Assembly (NCBI RefSeq): GCF_009769385.1
Contig: NZ_VKAB01000043.1
Coordinates: forward strand, 1 to 64,000
DNA length: 64,000 nucleotides
Origin: Saccharothrix deserti
GTDB taxonomy: Bacteria > Actinomycetota > Actinomycetes > Mycobacteriales > Pseudonocardiaceae
Direction of reading: 5' to 3'
The first letter of the stretch is position 1, and every line of letters starts with the position of its first letter. The position numbers were made by a program, and so were the translations under genes. The notes beneath the pieces are model-generated. The model had not been told where the DNA came from and ran no database searches. It saw only the letters and a list, made by a program, of their open reading frames with translations. This document shows positions 1 through 8,366 of the stretch, in pieces.

Positions 1-208
1 CCAGCTGAACCCTGCCGGACACGCCGGACAGGGCGTAGGCACACGCCCTCTCCGGCCTATCAGCACGTTTCCCCAGCTCAGACCGCAAACTCGCGATCAC
101 GTGTGACTACCAACTGCGGAAGGCGGGTCTCGCACTTGATCTGTCGGTGGGCGATGGCGAAGTCATCAAGGTCGATTCCCGCACAGGTGACGCGCTCGGC
201 CGACGGTT
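1..208. other. Window edge without a recognised gene
   Basis: No convincing gene is seen between the window edge and the P450 stop. A hairpin with a 7-bp stem (30-36 with 43-49, 6-base loop) could be a weak terminator. A minus-strand frame ending at 78 gives a short peptide that I do not recognise and that has no clear start; it may be a remnant or chance. Confidence 0.4.
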
Positions 209-1435
209 TTAGCGGGCCGTTTCCGTCCAGGTGACCGGCAGTTCGTGGACGCCGTAGATATTCATGTCGGTCCTGAGTTTCACCTCGTCGGCGGGGATGG
301 CGAGCTTGAGGGTCGGGAAGCGACGCAGCAGGCCCTCGAAGCCGGCGCGCATCTCGATGCGGGCCAGTTGCTGGCCGAGGCACTGGTGGATCCCATGACC
401 GAAGGACAGGTGCCCGCGGGCGTTGCGACGGATGTCGAGGGCGTCGGGGTCGTCGTACTTGCGCGGGTCGCGGTTGGCGGCCAGCAACGAGACGACGACA
501 GTCGATCCCTTGTTGATGGTCTCGCCACCGAGTTCGATGTCCTCCGTGGCGTAGCGGTAGAAGATGTCGGCAATGGACAGGTAGCGCAGGAGTTCCTCGA
601 CGGCGCCGGGCATCAGGTCCGGGTCGGCGCGCAGTTCGGCTAGCTGCTCGGGGTGCTCCAAGAGCGCGAAGGTGCCCAGTGCCAGCATGTTGGCGGTGGT
701 CTCGTGGCCCGCGAGCAGCAGCAGGAAGGCGATGCCGGTCAGCTCCTCGATGGTGAGGTCGTCATGGCGGGCCAGGTCGGACAGCATGTCTTCGCCGGGG
801 GCGGCGCGTTTGCGCGTGACCAGTTCGGACAGGTACGTGGTCAGTGCGATGTACGCGGCCATCTTCTCGTCGAGCGGCTGGTCCTTGACCAGGAACTTGG
901 CGGAGTTGGCCTGGAAGTTGTCCCGGTCGGCGTAGGGGACGCCGAGCAGTTCGCAGATCACCAGCGAGGGCACCGGGAGCGCGAACTCCTTGACCAGGTC
1001 GACCGGCGGGGGCAGGCGCGCCATCTCGTCCAGTTGCCGCTCGGCGATGTCGATGATGTGCTCTTCGAGCTGCTTCATGCGTTTGACGGTGAAGGCGCCG
1101 GTGAGCATGCGCCGCAGCCGGGTGTGGTCCGGCGGGTCCATGGAGATGAACAGGCCCGGCACCTGCGGGGACGGTTCGGTCTGCTCGGGCATGCCGGGGG
1201 TCTCGTACGGCACGTGGAGAATGCCGATGTCCTGGCGGGAGCTGAACCGGGTGTCGGCCATGAGCTGGCGGACCGCGTCGTAGCCGGTGACGAGCCAGCC
1301 CTCGTGACCGTCGGGGAAGACCATGGGACTGACGGGGCGAGCCTCGCGCAGCCGGGTGATTTGACGGGGCGGGTCGAAGGGGCCCGCATCGCGCTCCATG
1401 GGGAGGCCGTGCGGGATGGGAACCGTTTGACTCAT
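209..1435 (-). CDS. Cytochrome P450 (bacterial class I, CYP105/107-like)
   Basis: A soluble heme-thiolate monooxygenase of 408 residues, normal for actinomycete P450s. The I-helix has the canonical AGHETT oxygen-activation motif near residue 242. The ExxR pair (EELLR) lies near 280. The heme loop FGHGIHQCLG carries the Cys ligand near 352. The open frame extends further upstream to 2011, but the ATG at 1435 is preceded by GAGAGGAA at a good distance and gives the usual N-terminus, so I use it. No ferredoxin gene is adjacent, so electrons must come from partners elsewhere. It lies downstream of the HelD-like gene on the same strand with a 98-base gap. Substrate cannot be told; it is not obviously part of the polyketide cluster 23 kb away. 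Confidence 0.93.
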   Translation of the reverse strand: MSQTVPIPHGLPMERDAGPFDPPRQITRLREARPVSPMVFPDGHEGWLVTGYDAVRQLMADTRFSSRQDIGILHVPYETPGMPEQTEPSPQVPGLFISMDPPDHTRLRRMLTGAFTVKRMKQLEEHIIDIAERQLDEMARLPPPVDLVKEFALPVPSLVICELLGVPYADRDNFQANSAKFLVKDQPLDEKMAAYIALTTYLSELVTRKRAAPGEDMLSDLARHDDLTIEELTGIAFLLLLAGHETTANMLALGTFALLEHPEQLAELRADPDLMPGAVEELLRYLSIADIFYRYATEDIELGGETINKGSTVVVSLLAANRDPRKYDDPDALDIRRNARGHLSFGHGIHQCLGQQLARIEMRAGFEGLLRRFPTLKLAIPADEVKLRTDMNIYGVHELPVTWTETAR

Positions 1436-1533
1436 CGGATTTCCTCTCGTGGCGGTTGTTGCGACCACGATCACCGACGGACCTGACATGCGACTGACAC
1501 GGCTCTGACACCGACCATGCCGGAGGCTGAGCG

Positions 1534-3693
1534 TCACCTTGTTCGGCGGAGTCCGGTCAGGGCCCGCGGCAACGGGCCCTGGTGCAGGACGCCGAGGCGT
1601 TGGGTGGCGCGGGTGAGGGCGACGTAGAGCTCGGCCGCGCCGCGTGGGCCGTCGGCGAGGATCCGTTCTGGTTCCACGACCAGGACGGCGTCGAACTCCA
1701 GGCCCTTCGTCTCCGACGCCACCACCGCGCCCGGCACGCCCGGCGGCCCGATGACGACGCTGGTGCCTTCGCGACCGGCTTCGTCCCGCACGAAATCCTC
1801 GATGGCAGCGGGCAGTTCGTCCTCGGTGACCCGCCTGGCCCATGGCTGGACGCCGCACGCGCGGACCGACTCCGGTGGCTGGACGCCGGGTGCGAACTCG
1901 GCGAGCAGCGCGGCGGCGACGGTCATGATCTCCGCCGGGGTGCGGTAGTTCACCGACAGCGACCGGTAGACCCAGCGGCCGGGCACGTACGGCTCCAGCA
2001 TCGTGTCCCACGATGTCGCGCCGGCCGCCGACCGGCGTTGGGCGAGATCGCCGACCACCGTGAAGGATCGGCCCGGACAGCGCCGCATCAGCACCCGCCA
2101 GTCCATTTCGGACAGTTCTTGGGCCTCGTCGACCACGACGTGCCGGTAGGTCCAGTCCCGGTCCGCGGCGGCGCGTTCGACGAGTTCACGGGTGTCGTGC
2201 TCGACGAAGCGTTCCGCCAGGTCCTCGGCGTAGAGCAGGTCCGTGGCGAACAGGTGGTCCTCGTCGTCCATCGAGTCCTGGCGGCCGACGAGGCCGTCCA
2301 GCACGCGGGCGGCGTGCTCGGCCTCGGCCTTTCGCTCCCGCTCGGCGGCCCGGTCGGCCGACTTGTCACGGCCCAGCAGGTCGACCAGTTCGTCGAGCAG
2401 CGGCACGTCCGACACCGTCCAGGCGTCGCCATCGGCGCGCAACAGCGCCTGGTCGGCGCCTGCCGCCCGCAGCCGTTCGGGGGACGTGTACAGCGGTGCC
2501 AACAGCGTTTCCGGCGTCAACACCGGCCAGAGCTCGTCGAGCGCGGCGGTGAACTTGTCGTCGTTCGCGAGTTCCTTGAGCAGGTCCGCCCGCACGCGCT
2601 CCCACGCATCGCGGTCCTCCCGGGTCAGCCAGCCCCGGCCGATCCGGGCTATCGCCCGTTCGGTGAGCACGTACGTGACGATCTCGGTGAACACCGCGCG
2701 GGCCTCGTTGTGCGGCTGCCCGCTCGCGCGCGCCTCGTTCCTGGCCCACTCCGCGGTCTCGGCGTCGATCCGCACCGTGACGCCGCCCAGTTCGATCGGC
2801 AGCGGGTGCTCCGGCAGGCGTTGACGGTCGGCGACCGCCGCCGCGAGCACGTCCAGGATCTTCAGCGAGCCCTTGAGCCGCGCGGCTTCCGGGGTGTCGT
2901 CGGCCGTGACGCGCAGACCGGGCACGAGGTCGCCGGTGGTCATGAACACCACGTCCGACTCGCCCAGTGACGGCAGGACGCGGCCGATGTGGTTCAGGAA
3001 CGCCGGGTTGGGCCCGACCACGAGCACGCCATGGCGTTCCATCCGCTCCCGCTGGGTGTAGAGCAGGTACGCGACGCGGTGCAGCGCCACCACGGTCTTC
3101 CCGGTGCCCGGACCACCCTCGATCACCAGCACCCCCGGGTGGTCGAGCCGGATGATCTTGTCCTGCTCGGCCTGGATCGTCGCCACGATGTCGCGCATCC
3201 CGTCACCGCGCGGCGCGTTGACCGCCGCGAGCAGGGCCGCGTCCCCTCGTTCGCGACCATCGGGGCGGCCGAGCACCTCGTCGGTGAAATCGACCACTTG
3301 ACGCCCGCGTGTGTGGAACTGGCGGCGTCGACGCATGTTCTCCGGGGACGCGGCGGTGGCGACGTAGAACGCGCGCGACGCCGGCGCCCGCCAATCGAGC
3401 AACACCGGTTCGTACTCGTCCTCCTCGTCGAAAAGGCCGATCCGACCGATGTACGAATGCTCGCCCGAAAGGGAGTCCAATCGACCGAAGCACAGCCCGT
3501 TGTCCGCCACGCCGAGCCGCTTCGCCTCTTTGGCCAGCGCGCGCACCTCGACATCCCGTTCCATGGGTGTCCCGCCGTTCCCCCGCAACGCCGCGTTGTA
3601 CTCACCTTTCACCCGCGCGCGCTCGGCGTCGAGTCGCTGGTAGAGCCCGGCCACGTAGCTCCGCTCGGACCGCAATTCGTCTTCGTACCCCAT
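1534..3693 (-). CDS. helR: HelD/HelR-type RNA polymerase recycling motor ATPase (UvrD-like superfamily 1)
   Basis: A 719-residue protein with the actinobacterial HelD layout: a charged coiled-coil N-terminus (about 1-60), a HelD-specific region with WRAP near 101, Walker A GGPGTGKT near 193-200, and a Walker B-like VVVDEAQ in the second half. HelD proteins bind RNA polymerase and release it from nucleic acid. In some actinomycetes the HelR branch also displaces rifamycins and gives resistance. The symbol helR is inferred from the RAE-like site about 590 bases upstream in the same transcription direction; helD is the safer family name. Between that site and this gene sit a broken glycosyltransferase and a mini-insertion element that ends near the ATG, so the native promoter may be displaced. 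The ATG at 3693 gives the family N-terminus. Confidence 0.9.
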   Translation of the reverse strand: MGYEDELRSERSYVAGLYQRLDAERARVKGEYNAALRGNGGTPMERDVEVRALAKEAKRLGVADNGLCFGRLDSLSGEHSYIGRIGLFDEEDEYEPVLLDWRAPASRAFYVATAASPENMRRRRQFHTRGRQVVDFTDEVLGRPDGRERGDAALLAAVNAPRGDGMRDIVATIQAEQDKIIRLDHPGVLVIEGGPGTGKTVVALHRVAYLLYTQRERMERHGVLVVGPNPAFLNHIGRVLPSLGESDVVFMTTGDLVPGLRVTADDTPEAARLKGSLKILDVLAAAVADRQRLPEHPLPIELGGVTVRIDAETAEWARNEARASGQPHNEARAVFTEIVTYVLTERAIARIGRGWLTREDRDAWERVRADLLKELANDDKFTAALDELWPVLTPETLLAPLYTSPERLRAAGADQALLRADGDAWTVSDVPLLDELVDLLGRDKSADRAAERERKAEAEHAARVLDGLVGRQDSMDDEDHLFATDLLYAEDLAERFVEHDTRELVERAAADRDWTYRHVVVDEAQELSEMDWRVLMRRCPGRSFTVVGDLAQRRSAAGATSWDTMLEPYVPGRWVYRSLSVNYRTPAEIMTVAAALLAEFAPGVQPPESVRACGVQPWARRVTEDELPAAIEDFVRDEAGREGTSVVIGPPGVPGAVVASETKGLEFDAVLVVEPERILADGPRGAAELYVALTRATQRLGVLHQGPLPRALTGLRRTR

Positions 3694-3718
3694 GAGTTGA
3701 CCACGAATCTATCGGCGC

Positions 3719-3910
3719 GAGCCCCGGTCTTCAGGCCGGGGATAGCCGATCTGTTAGTATTGTTGAGTCGCCGCCGGGCGGGCGGAGACAGAAAACGCCT
3801 GTGGAGCCCGTGTAAGACCTCCCTGCCGGGAGGCGGTGGGTGGTGAAGCAGGAAGCAGGGGCCGCGAGGCCCCTCGGAATCTTCGCCGTTCACGTCGGAG
3901 AGCACGTCAA
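3719..3910 (+). mobile_element. Mini IS200/IS605-like element lacking tnpB, with an omega-RNA-like right end
   Basis: Both ends of an IS200/IS605 (IS1341-type) element appear to be joined with no transposase or tnpB between them. The left end is a hairpin at 3722-3741 (CCCCGGTC, loop TTCA, GGCCGGGG) followed by a short AT-richer leader. The right end holds a 6-bp stem at 3818-3833, the stretch GTGAAGCAGGAAGC, a 7-bp stem with GCGA loop at 3857-3874, and a final imperfect hairpin with TTCA loop ending near GTCAA at 3907-3910. From memory this order matches right ends of actinomycete tnpB elements, where the guide (omega) RNA scaffold is encoded. Element edges are approximate; no target duplication is expected for this family. 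Confidence 0.6.
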
Positions 3911-3949
3911 ACATGCCCCTCGCAGCGGCTGAACTGATGTCAGGTTCGG

Positions 3950-3985
3950 CGGGCCCTCCATCGGATTGGGGAGGGCCCGTAATTT
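3950..3985 (+). terminator. Rho-independent-type hairpin with T-run on the plus strand
   Basis: A perfect 10-bp stem (3950-3959 with 3970-3979) and a 10-base loop are followed by TAATTTT on the plus strand. On the minus strand there is no T-run. The only plus-strand unit upstream is the omega-RNA-like element, so this could end such an RNA; alternatively it is the old 3' end of the decayed glycosyltransferase locus. Confidence 0.55.
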
Positions 3986-4226
3986 TCTACCACGTCGAGC
4001 AGCAGCTTCGCGGCCACCGCCCGCGCGCCGGCCGCGTCGCTCAGGTCATCATCGCGCGCACGACCGGCACCATCGGCACGCCGACACCGGCCGGCCGCTC
4101 CGCGAACTCCTCGTCCGGCGGCGCGCACACGCGCACCTCCGCGCCGAGTGCCCGCAACCGCACCGCGAGCCCCACCAGCGGTTCGACGCCCCCGCGGGAG
4201 TCATATCCCGACAACAACACACGCAC
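3985..4226 (-). pseudogene. Internally deleted GT1-family (MGT-like) glycosyltransferase
   Basis: The minus strand begins with a GTG at 4226 and encodes VRVLLSGYDSRGGVEPLVGL and then an AEVRVCAPPD-type stretch. This is the N-terminal Rossmann half of antibiotic and natural-product glycosyltransferases (GtfB/Rgt type), which normally run to about 390-420 residues. After about 60 residues the frame stops at 4041. A second frame then gives the usual C-terminal helix (GARAVAAKLLLDVVE). About 300 residues including the NDP-sugar site are missing, so it cannot be active. The RAE-like element about 60 bases upstream suggests, but does not prove, that the lost gene was a rifamycin glycosyltransferase. 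Confidence 0.72.
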
Positions 4227-4284
4227 TTCGCGACTCCGACTTCCGCAGGTTCTGGCTTCGGCCGGTGATTCTGCGGCACGACCC

Positions 4285-4303
4285 GGGTCTTGCCGCAAGT
4301 CCC
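4285..4303 (-). promoter_or_regulatory. RAE-like 19-bp inverted repeat (rifamycin-associated element)
   Basis: On the minus strand the site reads GGGACTTGCGGCAAGACCC. The RAE consensus as I recall it is GGGGCTTGCGRCAAGSCCC, so it matches at all but two positions. RAEs precede rifamycin-inducible resistance genes (glycosyltransferase, phosphotransferase, monooxygenase, helR) in actinomycetes. It points toward the broken glycosyltransferase and, beyond it, the HelD-like gene. The rest of 4304-4484 shows no gene. Confidence 0.7.
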
Positions 4304-4484
4304 CCCGTGCGCTATAAATTAGGAGTGGGAAGGAGTGGGTATCCTCCTTTTCCCGTCATCGTCCGCTGTGGACGGACAACCTCCTCGCGAAGCGGCGGCC
4401 CGGAACTCCTCGGCATCCGGGCCGGGCAGGCGGAGAGCGGCGGTAACCAGTACCGCCTCACCGATCTCCTCGAAAGCCAGGACC

Positions 4485-5768
4485 TCAGTCGTCGGGGTAG
4501 CGGGTGTGCCAGTCGTTGTTGTCCGGGGCGTTCGGGCCGAATTCGGTGGTGGCGTCGTCGGTCAGTCGTTCGATGACGTCGCGCAGTTCGAGCTGTGCCA
4601 GCCACGTGGGGTCGATGGCGTCCTCACCGTAAAGGGCACCGACGATGTTGCCGCACACGGCGCCGGTCGAGTCGCTGTCGCCGTCGTGGTTCACCGACGC
4701 CAGCAGCGCCGCGTTCAGCGTGTCGGTCGCCAACGCCGCGTAGACCGCGATCGCCAGCGCCGACTCACCTACCGCGCCGTTGCCGAGGGTGGCGATCTTC
4801 TCCGGGGTCGGCGGGCCGTCCAGCGCCACGGCGGCGTCCAGGGCGGCCGAGGTCTCGTTGTGGCCGTCCCAGCGGACGAGGTGGGTGCGGGCGGCGTCGA
4901 GGGCCTGTCGCAGCGGCACGCCGCGCAGGAGGTGGTGCACCAGCACGGCCAGCACACCGGCCGGGAGGTAGCCGCTCGGGTGGCCGTGGGTGATGGCGGC
5001 GGAGGCGGCGGCGACTTCGAACACCACCGCCGGATCCTGCGACCACAGCGCGACCGGGGCCGCCCGCATCACGCCGCCGCAACCCTTGGAGTCGTTGACC
5101 GGCTCCGCGATCGTGCCGGCGCGGCCCGTGGTCCCGTAGTCCTGGAGGGTGAAGAAGCACGTCGCACCGGGCGCGCGCCGCTTGAACAGCCCGCGCACGC
5201 CGATCAGCCACCCTTCGGGCGTCTCGGAGGTGTGGCGCGGGCCGCGGGCCTTCACCCACGACGTGCCCTGGGTGTGCAGCCAGCGCTGGTAGGCCATCCG
5301 CAGTGAGCGCACGACGTCGCCGTTGCCCGAGCGCCGCTGCTGGGCGTGGGCGCGGATGACCGCTTCCAGGGTGAACAGCGTCATCTGCGTGTCGTCGGTG
5401 ATCCGCCCGACGCCGTCGTAGCCGGTGATCATGCCCGTCACGCCCAAGGGTCCGGCGAGTTCCCGGATCTGGTCCATCGGCTTGGACTCCACCGGCGCGC
5501 CCAGCGCGTCCGCGACCGCGCCGGCCAGCACACAGCCCCGCCAGCGCCGCGCGTCCACCCCGGACACCGGCCGGAGCGCGCCCGGATCGGCCGGTGTGGG
5601 CGCGCGCGTGATGAACTTCCGGCCGGCCTCGTCGATCCCGATGTGCAACTCCACCCGCAGCACGTCGCGCGGTGGCCGTCCCGCCGGCTGCGCGTCGGCG
5701 GCGCGCTGCCGGTGCAGCAGGCCCGCCAGCACCGCGAGGTCGGCATCGGAGAGGAACTCGCCTGACAT
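4485..5768 (-). CDS. ADP-ribosylglycohydrolase (DraG fold), probable anti-ART immunity enzyme
   Basis: A 427-residue protein whose main part is an ADP-ribosylglycohydrolase, a Mg-dependent enzyme that removes ADP-ribose from modified proteins. The metal-binding motifs are intact: ITDDTQMT near 123-130 and NHDGDSDSTGA near 360-370. The first about 65 residues are an unrelated extension. The frame is open further upstream, but the ATG at 5768 lies 2 bases after the preceding gene's stop and fits coupled translation. It is the last gene of the toxin locus, whose large toxin has an apparent ADP-ribosyltransferase domain. DraG-fold immunity against an ART toxin is known for Tri1/Tre1 of Serratia; the same role here is an inference from context and motifs. 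Confidence 0.88.
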   Translation of the reverse strand: MSGEFLSDADLAVLAGLLHRQRAADAQPAGRPPRDVLRVELHIGIDEAGRKFITRAPTPADPGALRPVSGVDARRWRGCVLAGAVADALGAPVESKPMDQIRELAGPLGVTGMITGYDGVGRITDDTQMTLFTLEAVIRAHAQQRRSGNGDVVRSLRMAYQRWLHTQGTSWVKARGPRHTSETPEGWLIGVRGLFKRRAPGATCFFTLQDYGTTGRAGTIAEPVNDSKGCGGVMRAAPVALWSQDPAVVFEVAAASAAITHGHPSGYLPAGVLAVLVHHLLRGVPLRQALDAARTHLVRWDGHNETSAALDAAVALDGPPTPEKIATLGNGAVGESALAIAVYAALATDTLNAALLASVNHDGDSDSTGAVCGNIVGALYGEDAIDPTWLAQLELRDVIERLTDDATTEFGPNAPDNNDWHTRYPDD

Positions 5769-5770
5769 GG

Positions 5771-7912
5771 TCACGTCCGTGGGTATCTCGTCGTCCAGCC
5801 GCCCTGGCCCAGCGGCGAGGAGCGGTTGAAGTGCCGGTAGGCGTCCGTGGCCAGGATCTCCACCAGGTAGCGCAACTCCAGCCGCTCCAGCCACGAAGCC
5901 GGCAGGCCGGGGATGCCGACGCGCGCGCCGACCAGCGCCCCCGCCAGCGCACCGGTGAACGCGCTGCGCCCGGAGTGGTTGACCGCGCGCAACAGCGCCA
6001 GATCGGGTCGGTTCTCGTACCCGGCGACCGCCGAGAACGCCTGTCGCAGCACGGTCGCCGTGTCGCGTCCGGCGCCCATCTCCTCGGGGTTGTGCGCGTC
6101 CAGCAGGCCGAACTTGGCGTAGTCCGGCAACGCGCTCTCCACGTCCACGCCCGGCACCCGCACGTCGCGGCCCGCGATCCACAGCGGCGTCGGGTTGGTC
6201 CCGTCGGCCAGGAGGCGTTCGAAGACGCCCGTCAGGTACTCGGCGGCGGCGATGTCCTCATCGGACTGGTTGGTCAGCCCGGCGATCAGCCGCGCGGCCG
6301 TCCGCGCGCCCTGTGCGAGCCCGGTGCCGGGACCGCCTTCGGTGAGGGCGGCCGGCAGTGCGGCGAGCAGCGCCGCCGGACCGGAGCCCGTTCCCGACCT
6401 TCCCAGGGCCAGGTCACGGATCGCGGCCAGCTCGTCGGCGTCGGGCAGCCGGTCGGCGTAGAGGTCCGCGACCCGCACCAGCCACCCGTCCACCTCGCGT
6501 GCAACCGTGTCGCCCTGGGTGTGCAGCCAGCGCAACAGGCCACCCGCGGCGGCGTCGGCGAGCACCGCGTGGTCGGTGGGGTCTTCGCGGTGGCGGCTGC
6601 GGATCACGCCGTCGGTGAGGAACAGCAGCCGCTGGGTGAGCGGGCCGATTTCGCCGGAGACCAGGTCGCGGACTCCGCGCGGACCGAAGCGGGCGCGGAT
6701 CTCGTCGAGACCGAGCGCGTCCACCGCCTGGCCCAGCGCCTCGCCCAGCGCGAAACCGACGAACGCCCCCGTCACCCGCCGGTAGCCGTACCGGAAGCCC
6801 TTCGGGGCACGTGCGCAGTACTTGCCGAACGCGTCGACCTGCGGCGTGATCCGGCCGTCGTCGTCGTAGACCGGCTGGAGGCCGTTGCCCGCCAGGTCGG
6901 TGGGCCACCGCCGCGGGTCACCGGTCTCGTGGACGAGCTGCTCCCAGGACTTCCCGACCGCGGTCCGGCGGATCTCGTCGTCGGTCAGCTCGAAGCCGTT
7001 CGTCCGGGCGTAGCGGGCCTCGTGCACAGGTGTGTCCGCGGGGGAGCGGAGACCCAGCCGCGCCGCCATCTCCCGCACCAGGCGCGCGGGTTCCCCGCCG
7101 ACCTCGAACCTCGACTCGACCACGTCGACGGGGGGACGCGACCGCGGGAACCGCACCAACGCGGCCACCAGGTCGGCCGACGACACCTTGCGCACCGACG
7201 CCGGGCTGTAGAAGGACAACAGGGTCGGAGCCGGGAAACCGGACGCGAGGGTCGCGAGATCGACCCGCCGCCACTCGGTGGTGTCCGCGGGTAGCTGCCG
7301 CGTGGACGTGTACACCGGGTACCACTCCGCGGTCCGCTTACCCACCAGCCCGTTGCGGGGGACGAGGACGTCCGCCTGGGTCAGGCCGGCGAGCAGCCGG
7401 TCGTCGTCGAGCCACCCGACGTCGGCGAACAGCAGCATCCACTCCAGCTGGTTGACCGGGCGGTCGAAGCCCATGCGCACCGGACCGGTGCGGTAGCGCG
7501 GGTTGATCCGCTCCCTGCCGGTCCGCGTGCCGTCGGGTTCGACCCACTCCCAGCCGCCGATGGCCATCTCCGGCACACCGAGGTAGCCCAGGCCGGACTC
7601 GGCGACCTCGGGGTCGACGAGTTCCGCCCAGTAACCCCCGCCCGGTGTCCGGGCGGGGGTGCTCAGGTCACCGGGGCGGGGGCCCGCCTCGCGCAACTGC
7701 CCGTCCGGCTCGCGCACGATCAGCCGGGGCGGCGGGAAGATCTCCTTGCCCGCGTCGCCCCCGTCGAGGTACGCCACCGAGTTGTAGGGCACGGACCAGC
7801 CCTCGGGAACGCGGCGGACCTTCTCGTGGTCCACCCGCAGCCCCGACACCCGCGGTCCGTGGACCGCGCGCAGCCACTCCTCGACCCTGGCCACCGCCTC
7901 CGCGGTCTCCAC
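5771..7912 (-). CDS. Imm35-like (YrhB) domain fused to a catalytically degenerate ADP-ribosylglycohydrolase
   Basis: A 713-residue multidomain protein. Residues about 1-85 (PYNSVAYLDGGD, then PPPRLIVREPDG) resemble the YrhB/Imm35 immunity domain. Residues about 150-260 look vaguely like an SseB-type domain, with low confidence. Residues about 370-705 align by eye with the DraG fold, including the WLHTQGDTV block shared with the next gene. Both metal-binding motifs are lost: the DDTQ block reads LTQRLLFLTDG, and NHDGDSDSTGA reads NHSGRSAFTGA. It is therefore probably a binding protein rather than a hydrolase. It lies 25 bases after the preceding small gene and 2 bases before the active DraG gene. 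Inferred role: immunity or sequestering protein for one of the toxin domains. Confidence 0.75.
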   Translation of the reverse strand: METAEAVARVEEWLRAVHGPRVSGLRVDHEKVRRVPEGWSVPYNSVAYLDGGDAGKEIFPPPRLIVREPDGQLREAGPRPGDLSTPARTPGGGYWAELVDPEVAESGLGYLGVPEMAIGGWEWVEPDGTRTGRERINPRYRTGPVRMGFDRPVNQLEWMLLFADVGWLDDDRLLAGLTQADVLVPRNGLVGKRTAEWYPVYTSTRQLPADTTEWRRVDLATLASGFPAPTLLSFYSPASVRKVSSADLVAALVRFPRSRPPVDVVESRFEVGGEPARLVREMAARLGLRSPADTPVHEARYARTNGFELTDDEIRRTAVGKSWEQLVHETGDPRRWPTDLAGNGLQPVYDDDGRITPQVDAFGKYCARAPKGFRYGYRRVTGAFVGFALGEALGQAVDALGLDEIRARFGPRGVRDLVSGEIGPLTQRLLFLTDGVIRSRHREDPTDHAVLADAAAGGLLRWLHTQGDTVAREVDGWLVRVADLYADRLPDADELAAIRDLALGRSGTGSGPAALLAALPAALTEGGPGTGLAQGARTAARLIAGLTNQSDEDIAAAEYLTGVFERLLADGTNPTPLWIAGRDVRVPGVDVESALPDYAKFGLLDAHNPEEMGAGRDTATVLRQAFSAVAGYENRPDLALLRAVNHSGRSAFTGALAGALVGARVGIPGLPASWLERLELRYLVEILATDAYRHFNRSSPLGQGGWTTRYPRT

Positions 7913-7937
7913 CCGGTTCAGCCCTTCCCCGTCGTCA

Positions 7938-8366
7938 TCAGGTCCGCCTGACGGTGAACGTCGGCGGCTCGCCCGCTGCCCGGCGGGCGGCTTCCTCTTC
8001 CCACATCTTGAACGTGCGCCGGCGGATGGACCGGATCAACGCGCGTTCCTCAGGGGTGAACGATTTGCGGCCTTCGCGCTCTTTCTGCTCGTACATGGCG
8101 TCGATCGTCTCGTAGAGCGCGAAGACCGGGCCGTCACCGCGGAGTCGACCGCGTTCCTCCTCGGTCCGCCAGATGAACCTGTCCCGGTCGAGCACGGCGA
8201 CATCGCTGGTCGAGGTGGCCAGCAGCACTTCGACGATCGGGCTGTTGTCCGGTTCGAACTCACCGGTGTCGGTGTTGAGCCGGTGGCCGACCCAATTGCC
8301 TTCGGAATCCGTGTCGAGTACGAAGGTCGATCCGTAGTACTTGAAGTAAGCCGGGGTCTGCACCAT
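7938..8366 (-). CDS. Small unknown protein directly behind the toxin; candidate immunity protein
   Basis: A 142-residue acidic and basic-rich protein that I do not recognise. It starts at an ATG overlapping the toxin stop by one base (TGATG), the classic arrangement for a toxin and cognate antidote; a GTG one codon upstream is possible. There is no signal peptide or membrane segment. The N-terminal half is beta-rich by composition (FKYYGSTFVLDTD) and the C-terminal half is helical and charged (ERALIRSIRRRTF). The PEERAL word near its C-terminus echoes AEERAL near the toxin C-terminus, possibly by chance. By position it is the best candidate for neutralising the terminal RelA/SpoT-like or papain-like domain. 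Confidence 0.7.
   Translation of the reverse strand: MVQTPAYFKYYGSTFVLDTDSEGNWVGHRLNTDTGEFEPDNSPIVEVLLATSTSDVAVLDRDRFIWRTEEERGRLRGDGPVFALYETIDAMYEQKEREGRKSFTPEERALIRSIRRRTFKMWEEEAARRAAGEPPTFTVRRT

Noticed and set aside
209..2011. Longer P450 with about 190 extra N-terminal residues
   Set aside because: The extra part is antisense to the HelD-like gene end and Arg-rich; the ATG at 1435 has a ribosome site and gives the normal P450 start.
3722..3741. Hairpin upstream of helR as a second RAE
   Set aside because: It lacks the CTTGC and GCAAG arms of the RAE and fits the left-end hairpin of an IS200/IS605-type element better.
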